7,819 nt of DNA from Thermoanaerobaculaceae bacterium (GTDB taxonomy: Bacteria; Acidobacteriota; Thermoanaerobaculia; Thermoanaerobaculales; Thermoanaerobaculaceae): assembly GCA_022865555.1 (NCBI GenBank), contig JALHTD010000323.1, positions 1 to 7,819 on the forward strand, given 5' to 3'. Numbering within the stretch: position 1 is the stretch's first letter; each line of letters opens with the position of its first letter. The position numbers were made by a program, and so were the translations under genes. Positions 1 through 6,184 of the stretch are shown piece by piece. The notes beneath the pieces were generated by a model. It ran no database searches, was not told the DNA's origin, and saw only the letters and a program-made list of their open reading frames with translations.

Positions 1-270
1 AGCATTTATCGCCGCCGCGAAGGACCAGAACTTCGAGGCGCTCGTGAAGAATCCAGCATTTATCGCCGCCGCGAAGGACCAGAACTTCGAGGCGCTCGTG
101 AAGAATCCAGCATTTATCGCCGCGGCGAAGGACCAGAACTTCGAGGCGCTCGCGAAGAACCCGGCCTTCGTCGCCGCGGCGAAGGACCAGAACTTCGAGG
201 CGCTCGCGAAGAACCCGGCCTTCGTCGCTGCCGCAAGGGACCAGAACTTCAACGCGCTCATGCAGGACCA
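1..270 (+). repeat. 54-bp coding tandem repeat, five copies visible
   Basis: Copies lie at 1-54, 55-108, 109-162, 163-216 and 217-270. Copies 1 and 2 are identical over all 54 bases. Copy 3 differs from copy 2 at three positions, copy 4 from copy 3 at four clustered positions, and copy 5 from copy 4 at about eleven. Divergence therefore rises toward the 3' end, as expected if the array grows or is homogenised on its upstream side. The period is a multiple of three, so copy-number changes keep the frame. The array continues past the left edge, and its total length is unknown. Confidence 0.95.
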
Positions 271-412
271 GGCTTTCTGGAATGCTTTCGAGAGCCAGGA
301 GTTCCAGATGGCCGTGCAGGGCGGCGTCCTGCAGCAGGCCCTGGCGAGCCAGGCTTTCTGCCAGGCGTTGGTTGCCGGCTCGTTCAACCGCGAAGCACTC
401 TCGCGCGAGTGA
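2..412 (+). CDS. Tandem 18-residue repeat protein, 5' partial (C-terminal end only)
   Basis: The reading frame is open from base 2 to the TGA at 410-412, so the true start lies left of the window. A GTG at 44 is only an internal repeat codon. The protein consists of 18-residue units of the type KNPAFIAAAKDQNFEALV. Each unit splits into two 9-residue halves that share a helix-capping N/D/S near position 2, an aromatic F at position 5 and small or aliphatic residues at 7-9. The 9-residue rhythm continues through the divergent tail (QDQAFWNAF, ESQEFQMAV, QGGVLQQAL, ASQAFCQAL, VAGSFNREA) to the end at LSRE. The composition (A, F, L, Q, N, K) suggests a string of short amphipathic helices. No catalytic motif is visible, and no signal peptide can be assessed because the N-terminus is missing. 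I do not recognise the family; a structural or scaffold role is only a guess. Confidence 0.8.
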   Translation, partial: AFIAAAKDQNFEALVKNPAFIAAAKDQNFEALVKNPAFIAAAKDQNFEALAKNPAFVAAAKDQNFEALAKNPAFVAAARDQNFNALMQDQAFWNAFESQEFQMAVQGGVLQQALASQAFCQALVAGSFNREALSRE

Positions 413-434
413 GGTGAGTGACCTGAATGCTCGG

Positions 435-475
435 CGACCCGGGGAGAAGCCGGCCCCGGGTCGTCGGCTTTTCCC
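435..475 (+). terminator. Probable Rho-independent terminator of the repeat-protein gene
   Basis: A perfect 10-bp inverted repeat, cgacccgggg (435-444) and ccccgggtcg (454-463), encloses a 9-base loop. It is followed by tcggcttttccctt, a short T-rich stretch. An alternative pairing of aagccg (447-452) with cggctt (465-470) places the T-run directly after the stem. It lies 22 bases after the stop at 412 and ahead of the next gene's promoter and ribosome-binding region, so it should separate the two transcripts. Confidence 0.6.
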
Positions 476-501
476 TTCGGCCGGGATTCCGCCAGATGCG
501 G

Positions 502-507
502 TAAAAT
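502..507 (+). promoter_or_regulatory. Candidate -10 element upstream of the metallopeptidase-barrel gene
   Basis: TAAAAT at 502-507 matches the TATAAT consensus at five of six positions and stands out in an otherwise GC-rich spacer. It lies after the terminator of the preceding gene and 28 bases before the ATG at 536. I see no convincing -35 box at the usual 16-18 base distance, so this is a tentative call. Confidence 0.35.
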
Positions 508-535
508 CGCCGCAAGACCTTGGAGGACACACGCC

Positions 536-3469
536 ATGACCGCCCGCTTTGGCGCTCTGGTATTCCTTTTGCTTACGGCGACCGCGTCTGCGCAGCTGCA
601 GTCTCTCCAGACGGACAACCTCGATCTCGTCTACTTCGGGGCCGAAAATTACCTCACACCCCACGTCGCCCGGTGCTTCGAGAGTGCCCTGCAACACGAC
701 CGGAAGCTGTTCGACTGGACCCCGTCGGAGAGGGTCACCGTCTTCCTCAACGACTTTGGCGACAGCGGCAACGCTGCTGCAACTGCCATCCCAGTAGACC
801 GCATCGCGGTGACGATCGAGCCGTTCTCCCACGTCTTCGAGGTCATTCTCGCCAACGAGCGGATGAATATGATCATGAACCACGAGCTGATTCACGTGAT
901 GGCCGTGGACAAGGCCGCGGCCAGGGACCGCACCTACAGGAAGTTCTTCGGCGGCAAGGTCCTCCCGACCTCGGAGAACCCGCTGTCGATGATCTACTCC
1001 TACTACACGACACCTCGCCTCTATGCGCCTTCGTGGTACCACGAGGGGATTGCAGTCTTCATGGAAACCTGGAGAACCGGTGGTTTCGGGCGCTCTTTGG
1101 GGGCCTACGACGAAATGGTCTTCCGGACCAAGGTCGCGGACGACGCCGAGATCTACGACCTCGTCGGGTTGGCGTCGGCCGCCACCAAGCTCGACTTTCA
1201 GGTAGGGGTCAACTCCTACCTCTACGGCACCAGGTTCGTGAGCTACCTCGCTCTTACGTATGGCCCGGAGAAGGTGATCCGGTGGGTCTCCCGCGGCGAA
1301 GGCAGCCAGCCCGGATACCGCGGAGAGTTCAAGGCCGTCTTCGGCGAGCCGCTGCCAACGGTCTGGTCGCGCTGGATCGCCTGGGAGCGTTCATTCCAGC
1401 AGGAGAACCTCGCGCGCCTGCGCCAGAACCCGATCACTGTCTACCGGCGGGTGACCGAGAGGGCGCTCGGGTCCGTGTCACGGGCTTTGGTGGACCGCAC
1501 CACCAACACGGCGTACCTCGGGGTCCACTCCCCGGGGCAGGTCTCGCACCTCGCCTCGATCGACCTCACGAATGGCAAGATGAAGAAGCTTTGCGAGGTG
1601 AAGGGGCCTGCTGTATTCACGGTCGCTTCGATTGCTTTCGACCCGGAGAGCCGCACGCTGTTCTACACAACGAACAACAACGACTGGCGCGACCTGCGTG
1701 GCATCAACGTGGACACCGGGCGGTCGAGAACGTACATGAAGACCGGTCGCATCGGCGACCTCGCCTTCAATCTCGCCGACAAGTCCCTCTGGGGCGTGCG
1801 CACGTACAACGGGATCTCGACGCTGGTGCGGATCCCCCCCCCGTACACCGAGTGGCATCAGGTCCGCTCCTTCGACTACGGCACCGACATCTACGACCTC
1901 GACATCTCACCCGACGGCAAGCAGATGGTCGCTGCGCTCACGAAGCCCAGCGGAAACCAGTCGCTCGTAATGATGAGCACCGCTTCACTGCTCGCCGGCG
2001 ATGTGAGCTTTGAGGTTCTATCCGACTTCGAGAACTCCTCGCCGGCGAACTTCGTGTTCTCCCCCGACGGGCGCTACCTCGTCGGCTCCTCCTTCTACTC
2101 CGGTGTCTCAAACCTCTATAAGGTGGATCTCCGGACGAAAGACGTCAAGGTAATCACGAATGCAGACACGGGCTACTTCCGTCCCGTTCCGCTTTCCGGT
2201 GATGACGTGCTTGCGTTCCGTTACACGGGGAAGGGTTTCCTGCCGGTGATCATCTCGCCCCAACCGGTGGCGAATGTCAACGCGATCACATTTCTCGGAC
2301 AGAAGGTCGTCGAGAGCTACCCCATCGTCAAGGAGTGGAAGCTCCCCCCGCCCTCTTCGATCAACCTTGCCCCGATGATCCGGAGCGAGGCTCCCTACAG
2401 CCCGTTCGCGACCCTCAAGAAGCGCTCGCTCTACCCCATCGTCGAGGGCTACAAGACCTATGGCGCCATCGGCATGAGGCTGAACCTTGCCGACACCATC
2501 GGCTACGACAGACTCAACATGTCCGCGTCGTACACGCCGAACACTGATTTGCCGACCGACCAGAGGTTCCATTTCAAGGCGGCCTACACCTACCTGGGCT
2601 GGAAGCTGATCGGGACCTACAACTACGCGAACTTCTACGACCTCTTTGGACCCATGAAGGAGAGCTTCAAGGGTTACTCGCTCGGGATGGAGTACAAACG
2701 CTACCTGATCTACGACCAGCCGAACCGCACGCTCGACTGGGCCTTCGACGTAGCCGGCTTCGGCGGCCTCGACACGCTGCCCGGTTACCAGAACGTCCCC
2801 GTCACAGCGACGAGGCTCGGCACGGCGCACCTCAGCCTCGGCTACAAGAACGTCCGCAGCTCGCTGGGCTCGGTGGAGCCCGAGAAGGGCCTGGAGTGGA
2901 GGGCCACGGCCTCAGAGTATTACGCGGTGAGCGAGAGCTTCCCCAAGCTCCGGCTCGACCTGAACCTCGGGTTGCCCCTCCCGATTTCCCACAGCTCGGT
3001 GTGGCTGTACGCCTCCGGCGGCGTCTCCGGCGGAAACTCGGCGGAGCCTTACGGCAACTTCTACTTCGGCAGCTTCGGCAACAACTATGTGGACGACAAG
3101 GAGTACCGCAGGTACCACGAGCCGGGCAGCTTTCCAGGTGTGAAGATCGACGAGATCTCCGGCCACAACTACACGAAGGCGCTCCTCGAGCTCAACCTGC
3201 CCCCGATCGTCTTCAAGCACCTCGGCACGCCGTCGCTGTTCGCCAACTGGGCCAGCCTCGCGCTCTTCGCAGGAGGGATCGTCACCAACCCGGCCGACTC
3301 GAACCTCCGGCAGACGTACTACGACGCCGGCGCACAGCTCGACATCCGCCTCGTCGGGATGTCCCTCCACCAGTTCACGATCTCGTTCGGCTACGCCGCC
3401 GCCTTCCAGGGCGGGCACAAGATCTCCGACGAGTTCATGGCTTCGTTCAAGATCCCGTTCTACGAGTGA
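536..3469 (+). CDS. Secreted zinc-metallopeptidase / beta-propeller / C-terminal beta-barrel fusion protein
   Basis: This 977-residue protein starts at ATG 536, with GGAGG at 522-526 nine bases upstream. Residues 1-19 form a signal peptide ending in ATASA. Residues 25-300 look like a gluzincin (peptidase MA-like) domain. HELIH at 116-120 supplies two zinc-binding histidines and the catalytic glutamate, and WYHEGIA (167-173) supplies the likely third ligand, E170. Residues 300-570 contain TolB/PD40-type propeller strands, with SPDGK at 458-462 and SPDGR at 509-513. From about 635 to the end the sequence alternates aromatic and polar residues typical of outer-membrane strands, with a Gly/Asn-rich loop near 826-851 and a final strand ending in IPFYE. 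I infer an envelope protease anchored by its own barrel. Substrate and orientation are unknown, and the last residue is E rather than the usual aromatic. The TGA at 3467 is 10 bases from the stop of the convergent kinase gene, with no obvious terminator between them. Confidence 0.85.
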   Translation: MTARFGALVFLLLTATASAQLQSLQTDNLDLVYFGAENYLTPHVARCFESALQHDRKLFDWTPSERVTVFLNDFGDSGNAAATAIPVDRIAVTIEPFSHVFEVILANERMNMIMNHELIHVMAVDKAAARDRTYRKFFGGKVLPTSENPLSMIYSYYTTPRLYAPSWYHEGIAVFMETWRTGGFGRSLGAYDEMVFRTKVADDAEIYDLVGLASAATKLDFQVGVNSYLYGTRFVSYLALTYGPEKVIRWVSRGEGSQPGYRGEFKAVFGEPLPTVWSRWIAWERSFQQENLARLRQNPITVYRRVTERALGSVSRALVDRTTNTAYLGVHSPGQVSHLASIDLTNGKMKKLCEVKGPAVFTVASIAFDPESRTLFYTTNNNDWRDLRGINVDTGRSRTYMKTGRIGDLAFNLADKSLWGVRTYNGISTLVRIPPPYTEWHQVRSFDYGTDIYDLDISPDGKQMVAALTKPSGNQSLVMMSTASLLAGDVSFEVLSDFENSSPANFVFSPDGRYLVGSSFYSGVSNLYKVDLRTKDVKVITNADTGYFRPVPLSGDDVLAFRYTGKGFLPVIISPQPVANVNAITFLGQKVVESYPIVKEWKLPPPSSINLAPMIRSEAPYSPFATLKKRSLYPIVEGYKTYGAIGMRLNLADTIGYDRLNMSASYTPNTDLPTDQRFHFKAAYTYLGWKLIGTYNYANFYDLFGPMKESFKGYSLGMEYKRYLIYDQPNRTLDWAFDVAGFGGLDTLPGYQNVPVTATRLGTAHLSLGYKNVRSSLGSVEPEKGLEWRATASEYYAVSESFPKLRLDLNLGLPLPISHSSVWLYASGGVSGGNSAEPYGNFYFGSFGNNYVDDKEYRRYHEPGSFPGVKIDEISGHNYTKALLELNLPPIVFKHLGTPSLFANWASLALFAGGIVTNPADSNLRQTYYDAGAQLDIRLVGMSLHQFTISFGYAAAFQGGHKISDEFMASFKIPFYE

Positions 3470-3479
3470 TGCCGGGGGC

Positions 3480-3914
3480 TCAGCTTCGCACGGCGAACGT
3501 CACGACGTTGCGGTGGCCGTCCCGCCTGTAGCTGACCTCATCCACCATGCGCCGCATCAGCAGCAGACCGAGGCCACCCGGTGAGCGCTCGCTCAGGGGC
3601 ATCGAGACGTCGGGCTCCGCGGCAGCCGTCGGATCGAACGGGCTCCCCTCGTCGCTCAGCTCGACCACGAGCGTCGGTCCTTCGCGCCGAACCGCGACCC
3701 AGACGGAGCCGTTCCCGCCGGGATAGGCGTACCTGCAGACGTTGGTGGCCCACTCCTCGATCGCGAGGTCGAGGCGCGCCACTTTCTCCCCCGGGACACC
3801 GACGTCCGCCGCGAGACCGGTCACGTATGACCCGATCTCCTGGATGTTGCCGGGCGTCGCGGGAAAGGTGCGCCTCGCGACCCCTGCACCCGGTCTACGA
3901 GGCTGCGATGGCAC
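3480..3914 (-). CDS. Anti-sigma factor serine kinase, RsbW/SpoIIAB-like HATPase
   Basis: This predicted small cytoplasmic GHKL ATPase is of the type that binds a sigma factor, or another partner, and phosphorylates a STAS antagonist. With GTG 3914 as start it has 144 residues. Three signatures of the family are visible: the N-box E-x-x-x-N at E54-N58 (IEEWATN), the G1 box DEGSPFDP at 88-95, and the G2 loop GGLGLLLM at 113-120. The domain begins near RRTFPATP (14-21). The start is uncertain. The frame is open back to TTG 3950, and TTG 3920 and GTG 3914 are alternatives, none with a clear ribosome-binding site. GTG 3914 gives the smallest overlap (20 bases) with the upstream STAS gene, consistent with translational coupling. 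Its target is not encoded in the window. The family call is firm, but a role in sigma control rather than another partner switch is inferred. Confidence 0.85.
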   Translation of the reverse strand: MPSQPRRPGAGVARRTFPATPGNIQEIGSYVTGLAADVGVPGEKVARLDLAIEEWATNVCRYAYPGGNGSVWVAVRREGPTLVVELSDEGSPFDPTAAAEPDVSMPLSERSPGGLGLLLMRRMVDEVSYRRDGHRNVVTFAVRS

Positions 3915-4296
3915 TTTCAACGTCGGGAAAGATGGACAGGACCGTCTCAAAGCCCGAGATGGCGAATACTTCCTTCACGAGCCCCTTCAGCCCGGCGACC
4001 GCGAACCGAGCGTTTCGCTCCTGCGCGCGCTTGGCGGCCCCCAGGATGCTGCTCAGGCCGGCGCTCGAGACGTAGTCGAGACCCGAGAGATCGAGCACGA
4101 CGTTGCCCCTCCCCGCGTCGATCCACGCCGCACACCGCTCGGTGAAGCGCCCGACCGTCACGCTGTCCAGTCGCCCTTTGAGGGCCAGGACCGACCACCC
4201 CTGGTCGTCCCGTTCGCTCAGCTCCAGCAGCCGCTCCGCTCGCGTCGCCATTGACCGTCCTGCCTCCTCCCGCTCCTGCGGATCGAACATGGCCAT
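3895..4296 (-). CDS. STAS-domain anti-sigma factor antagonist (RsbV/SpoIIAA-like)
   Basis: This 133-residue cytoplasmic protein is the expected partner of the adjacent kinase. When unphosphorylated, such antagonists bind the kinase and free its sigma factor. The STAS fold starts near LELSERDD (24-31), with the strand VVLDLSGLDYV (66-76) leading into SSAGLSS. Ser78 aligns with the phosphorylated serine of SpoIIAA, and the preceding residue is Ser rather than Asp, a common variant in this family. ATG 4296 is chosen because AGGAG (complement of 4305-4309) lies eight bases upstream. ATG 4251 would give 118 residues, with a strong GGGAGGAGG (complement of 4263-4271) 11 bases upstream. It would also match the usual family length, so it remains possible. 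The upstream PrsW-like stop is 39 bases away, and the downstream kinase frame overlaps this gene's end. Confidence 0.88.
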   Translation of the reverse strand: MAMFDPQEREEAGRSMATRAERLLELSERDDQGWSVLALKGRLDSVTVGRFTERCAAWIDAGRGNVVLDLSGLDYVSSAGLSSILGAAKRAQERNARFAVAGLKGLVKEVFAISGFETVLSIFPDVESAIAAS

Positions 4297-4335
4297 TATT
4301 GCTGCTCCTGGTCGGTCTGACAAGGCCGATCGGTC

Positions 4336-5355
4336 TCAGCCCGAGGCGCTCTCTTTGAGCGCCCGGAGCCCCCACAGGTCGCGGGGGCTCCAGTGCAGGA
4401 ACGGGGCCAGCGCCAGCTTGCCGGTCGGGCCGATGCTCCTCTCGAGGAAGGTGAGCTCGTGCAGCAGGTCGCCGATCGCCGGGTCGGGAGCCGGCGTGAA
4501 GCCGGCCTCCTTCATCAGAAGGCGACCCTTCGCCTTGATCTTCAGCTCCACCGACATCTGGAGGTAGCACAGCATGTCGGCGAGCACCTCGCCGGGAAAC
4601 CGGTCGCGCAGCGTGCGCATGTATTGGCCCACCCGCGTGTCCCTCACCTCACCCGACCGCAGCATGTCCAGCAGATCCACGTCGGAGCCGAGCCCCACCT
4701 CGAGCCAGTCGCGCAGCAAACGCTCACTGCGGGCAAACACGGCAAAGACGAGGAGAGGGAACGTCGAAACCAGCGCCAGCGTGAAGACGAGCGGCGAAAG
4801 ATAGAAGCTGTTGAAGAGAACGTGGCTAGCTACCGCAATGCCGAGCCCGGGCAGAAACACAAAGGGTCTCTCGCTACCCCTCATGTCGGCGAGCAGCTTC
4901 GAGACGATCCCCATGATGGCGGTGGCGCCGCCGTGCAGCAACGCGGTGCCGAACCCTCGCACGCCCCACAGGAGGAGGTTGGCATCGCTGACGGCCGACA
5001 GGTAGTGGATGTTCTCGACGGTTGCGAACCCGGCCCCGGTAGCGAAGCCGAGAATGGCGGAGTCAACCATGAATCCGATTCGCCTCGTCCTGATCAGGTA
5101 GACGATCACCAACCCCTTGGCCGCCTCTTCGAGGGGCGGGGCGATGAACCTGATGTAGGTCGTCGCATCGCAGAGCCCCGAGCCGATCACCGACCGGGCC
5201 AGCAGCAGGCAGCCGACCGCAATCACGGACCCCGTGACGATCGCCCGGAGCAGGCTTCCCGCCCTCACGAGCTTGAAAGAGTCGAGCGCAAAGAGTGCCA
5301 CGAGGAAGAGAAACACCGGCACGAGGCTGAGGACGACCCTGACCAGTTCGCTCAT
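4336..5355 (-). CDS. PrsW-like intramembrane metalloprotease with long C-terminal cytoplasmic extension
   Basis: This is a 339-residue multi-pass membrane protein. Residues 5-25 and several later stretches (38-58, 81-88, 127-150, 168-208) are hydrophobic. The glutamate/histidine motifs of the PrsW family (related to CAAX-type proteases) appear in order: PPLEEAAK at 73-80, FATVEN at 110-115, H141 in ALLHGG, and SHVLFN at 177-182. In Bacillus subtilis, PrsW makes the first cut in the anti-sigma factor RsiW. Here the next two genes are a STAS antagonist and an anti-sigma kinase, so a role in sigma release is plausible but inferred. Residues 209-339 form a soluble, charged tail beyond the membrane domain, with no motif I recognise. 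ATG 5355 is preferred because the first membrane helix follows directly. ATG 5421 in the same frame would add 22 non-hydrophobic residues. Neither start has a good ribosome-binding site. Confidence 0.85.
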   Translation of the reverse strand: MSELVRVVLSLVPVFLFLVALFALDSFKLVRAGSLLRAIVTGSVIAVGCLLLARSVIGSGLCDATTYIRFIAPPLEEAAKGLVIVYLIRTRRIGFMVDSAILGFATGAGFATVENIHYLSAVSDANLLLWGVRGFGTALLHGGATAIMGIVSKLLADMRGSERPFVFLPGLGIAVASHVLFNSFYLSPLVFTLALVSTFPLLVFAVFARSERLLRDWLEVGLGSDVDLLDMLRSGEVRDTRVGQYMRTLRDRFPGEVLADMLCYLQMSVELKIKAKGRLLMKEAGFTPAPDPAIGDLLHELTFLERSIGPTGKLALAPFLHWSPRDLWGLRALKESASG

Positions 5356-5497
5356 CCGCCTGGAGTCTACCCCGGCAGGCGATGTGACGGGAAACACCGG
5401 ATCTCGACCCGTTCCCGCCATTGGGGAATGTCACGAGAGATATCTGGGTTTTGTGCGTCATGACTGGCGCTCAGCAACTGGCGCAGGGAGGTATCTT
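5356..5497. other. Divergent intergenic region between the PrsW-like and Met-rich protein genes
   Basis: These 142 bases separate the leftward protease-signalling genes from the rightward secreted-protein pair and should hold both promoters. I cannot identify a convincing -35/-10 pair on either strand. Two short perfect palindromes are present, agatatct at 5438-5445 and gtcatgac at 5457-5464. Either could be part of an operator, but at 8 bases each they could be chance. If translation of the PrsW-like gene starts at 5421, the spacer shrinks to 76 bases. Confidence 0.4.
5485..5492 (+). promoter_or_regulatory. Strong ribosome-binding site fixing the GTG start at 5498
   Basis: AGGGAGGT lies five bases before the GTG at 5498. 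The same frame is open far upstream (to 5234 with start codons), so this near-perfect Shine-Dalgarno, together with the signal peptide that immediately follows, decides the start. Confidence 0.85.
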
Positions 5498-6184
5498 GTG
5501 ACGAAATCAAGGTTCTTGGGCGTCTTGGGCACGGCCCTGCTGCTCTCTGGCACTGCGTCGCCTCAAGGCATGATGGGTGGGAGTCCCGGGGGCATGCCCA
5601 ACGGCACCGGGATGGTGGTCCTGGCCAGCGACGGCTCGCTGCTGGTCACCCAGATGGGAATGTCGATGATGGGCGGCCCCGGGGGAAGCGGCAGCGCCTC
5701 GCTCCAGCGCGCCTTCGTCGACCTCGGCAGCAACGGCCAGGAGCGTTGGCGCGCGACCTTCACCCAGGGATGGCCGATGATGGCCGCCAGCAACGGCGAC
5801 CTCGTCGTGGTCGTCGTCATGAACAACGCCTTCATGTGGCGGTCGATGTCCGGTTCCGGGTGGTTCCCGTGGGGCAACCAGCCGCAGGGGGGCGTCGAGC
5901 ATGCGGCGCTGGTCGGTCTCGACCTCGCCACCGGCACGCAGCGCTGGCTCACCACGCTTCCCGGCGACATGGGCTCGCTTCCCCAGTACACCACGGACGG
6001 TTCCCGCCTCTACGTGTCCGTCACCGACTTCGGGCAGGCCGGAATGATGGGCAGCAGCTCGATGCGGCAGGGTGACACCGGTGGGTGGGCCACCCAGATG
6101 ACTAACAAGGTCGTCGCCCTCACCCGCGGCGGCACCGTCTTGTGGACCCTGGACCTCTCGCAGTCGGGCAGGATGATGCCGTGA
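5498..6184 (+). CDS. Secreted methionine-rich protein with PQQ-type beta-propeller repeats
   Basis: The 228-residue protein starts at GTG 5498. Residues 1-21 form a signal peptide (hydrophobic core 6-17). A Gly/Met-rich segment follows (24-39 and 53-63, including MSMMGGPGG). Three stretches resemble PQQ-like propeller blades, with the typical G-x-x-x-W turn: GQERWRATF at 80-88, LDLATGTQRW at 141-150 leading to DGSRLYVSV at 167-175, and GGTVLWTLDL at 211-220. Only about two and a half blades are present, so a complete 6-8 blade propeller cannot form from one chain. It may assemble with another protein or be a degenerate relative. I count 21 methionines, about 9 percent. Clustered Met can bind Cu(I), but that is conjecture here. 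The last codon runs into the next gene's start (GTGA overlap), so the two are probably co-translated. Enzymatic activity is not predicted. Confidence 0.72.
   Translation: MTKSRFLGVLGTALLLSGTASPQGMMGGSPGGMPNGTGMVVLASDGSLLVTQMGMSMMGGPGGSGSASLQRAFVDLGSNGQERWRATFTQGWPMMAASNGDLVVVVVMNNAFMWRSMSGSGWFPWGNQPQGGVEHAALVGLDLATGTQRWLTTLPGDMGSLPQYTTDGSRLYVSVTDFGQAGMMGSSSMRQGDTGGWATQMTNKVVALTRGGTVLWTLDLSQSGRMMP

Noticed and set aside
1..270. CRISPR-like or noncoding satellite interpretation of the 54-bp repeats
   Set aside because: The copies abut with no spacers, the period is a multiple of three, and the frame encodes a coherent protein with conserved positions.
520..2013. A 497-codon plus-strand frame overlapping the metallopeptidase gene
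   Set aside because: It is the +2 shadow of the real gene, with Arg/Pro-rich low-information sequence and no motif. The HELIH frame has a ribosome-binding site and clear domains.
2108..2830. A 240-codon minus-strand frame inside the barrel gene
   Set aside because: It is a Val/Arg/Glu-rich antisense shadow with no start signal or recognisable domain.
4393..5463. A 356-codon plus-strand frame opposite the PrsW-like gene
   Set aside because: It is antisense to a gene with conserved membrane-protease motifs, and the product is a hydrophilic His/Arg/Glu/Gln-rich string typical of a shadow frame.
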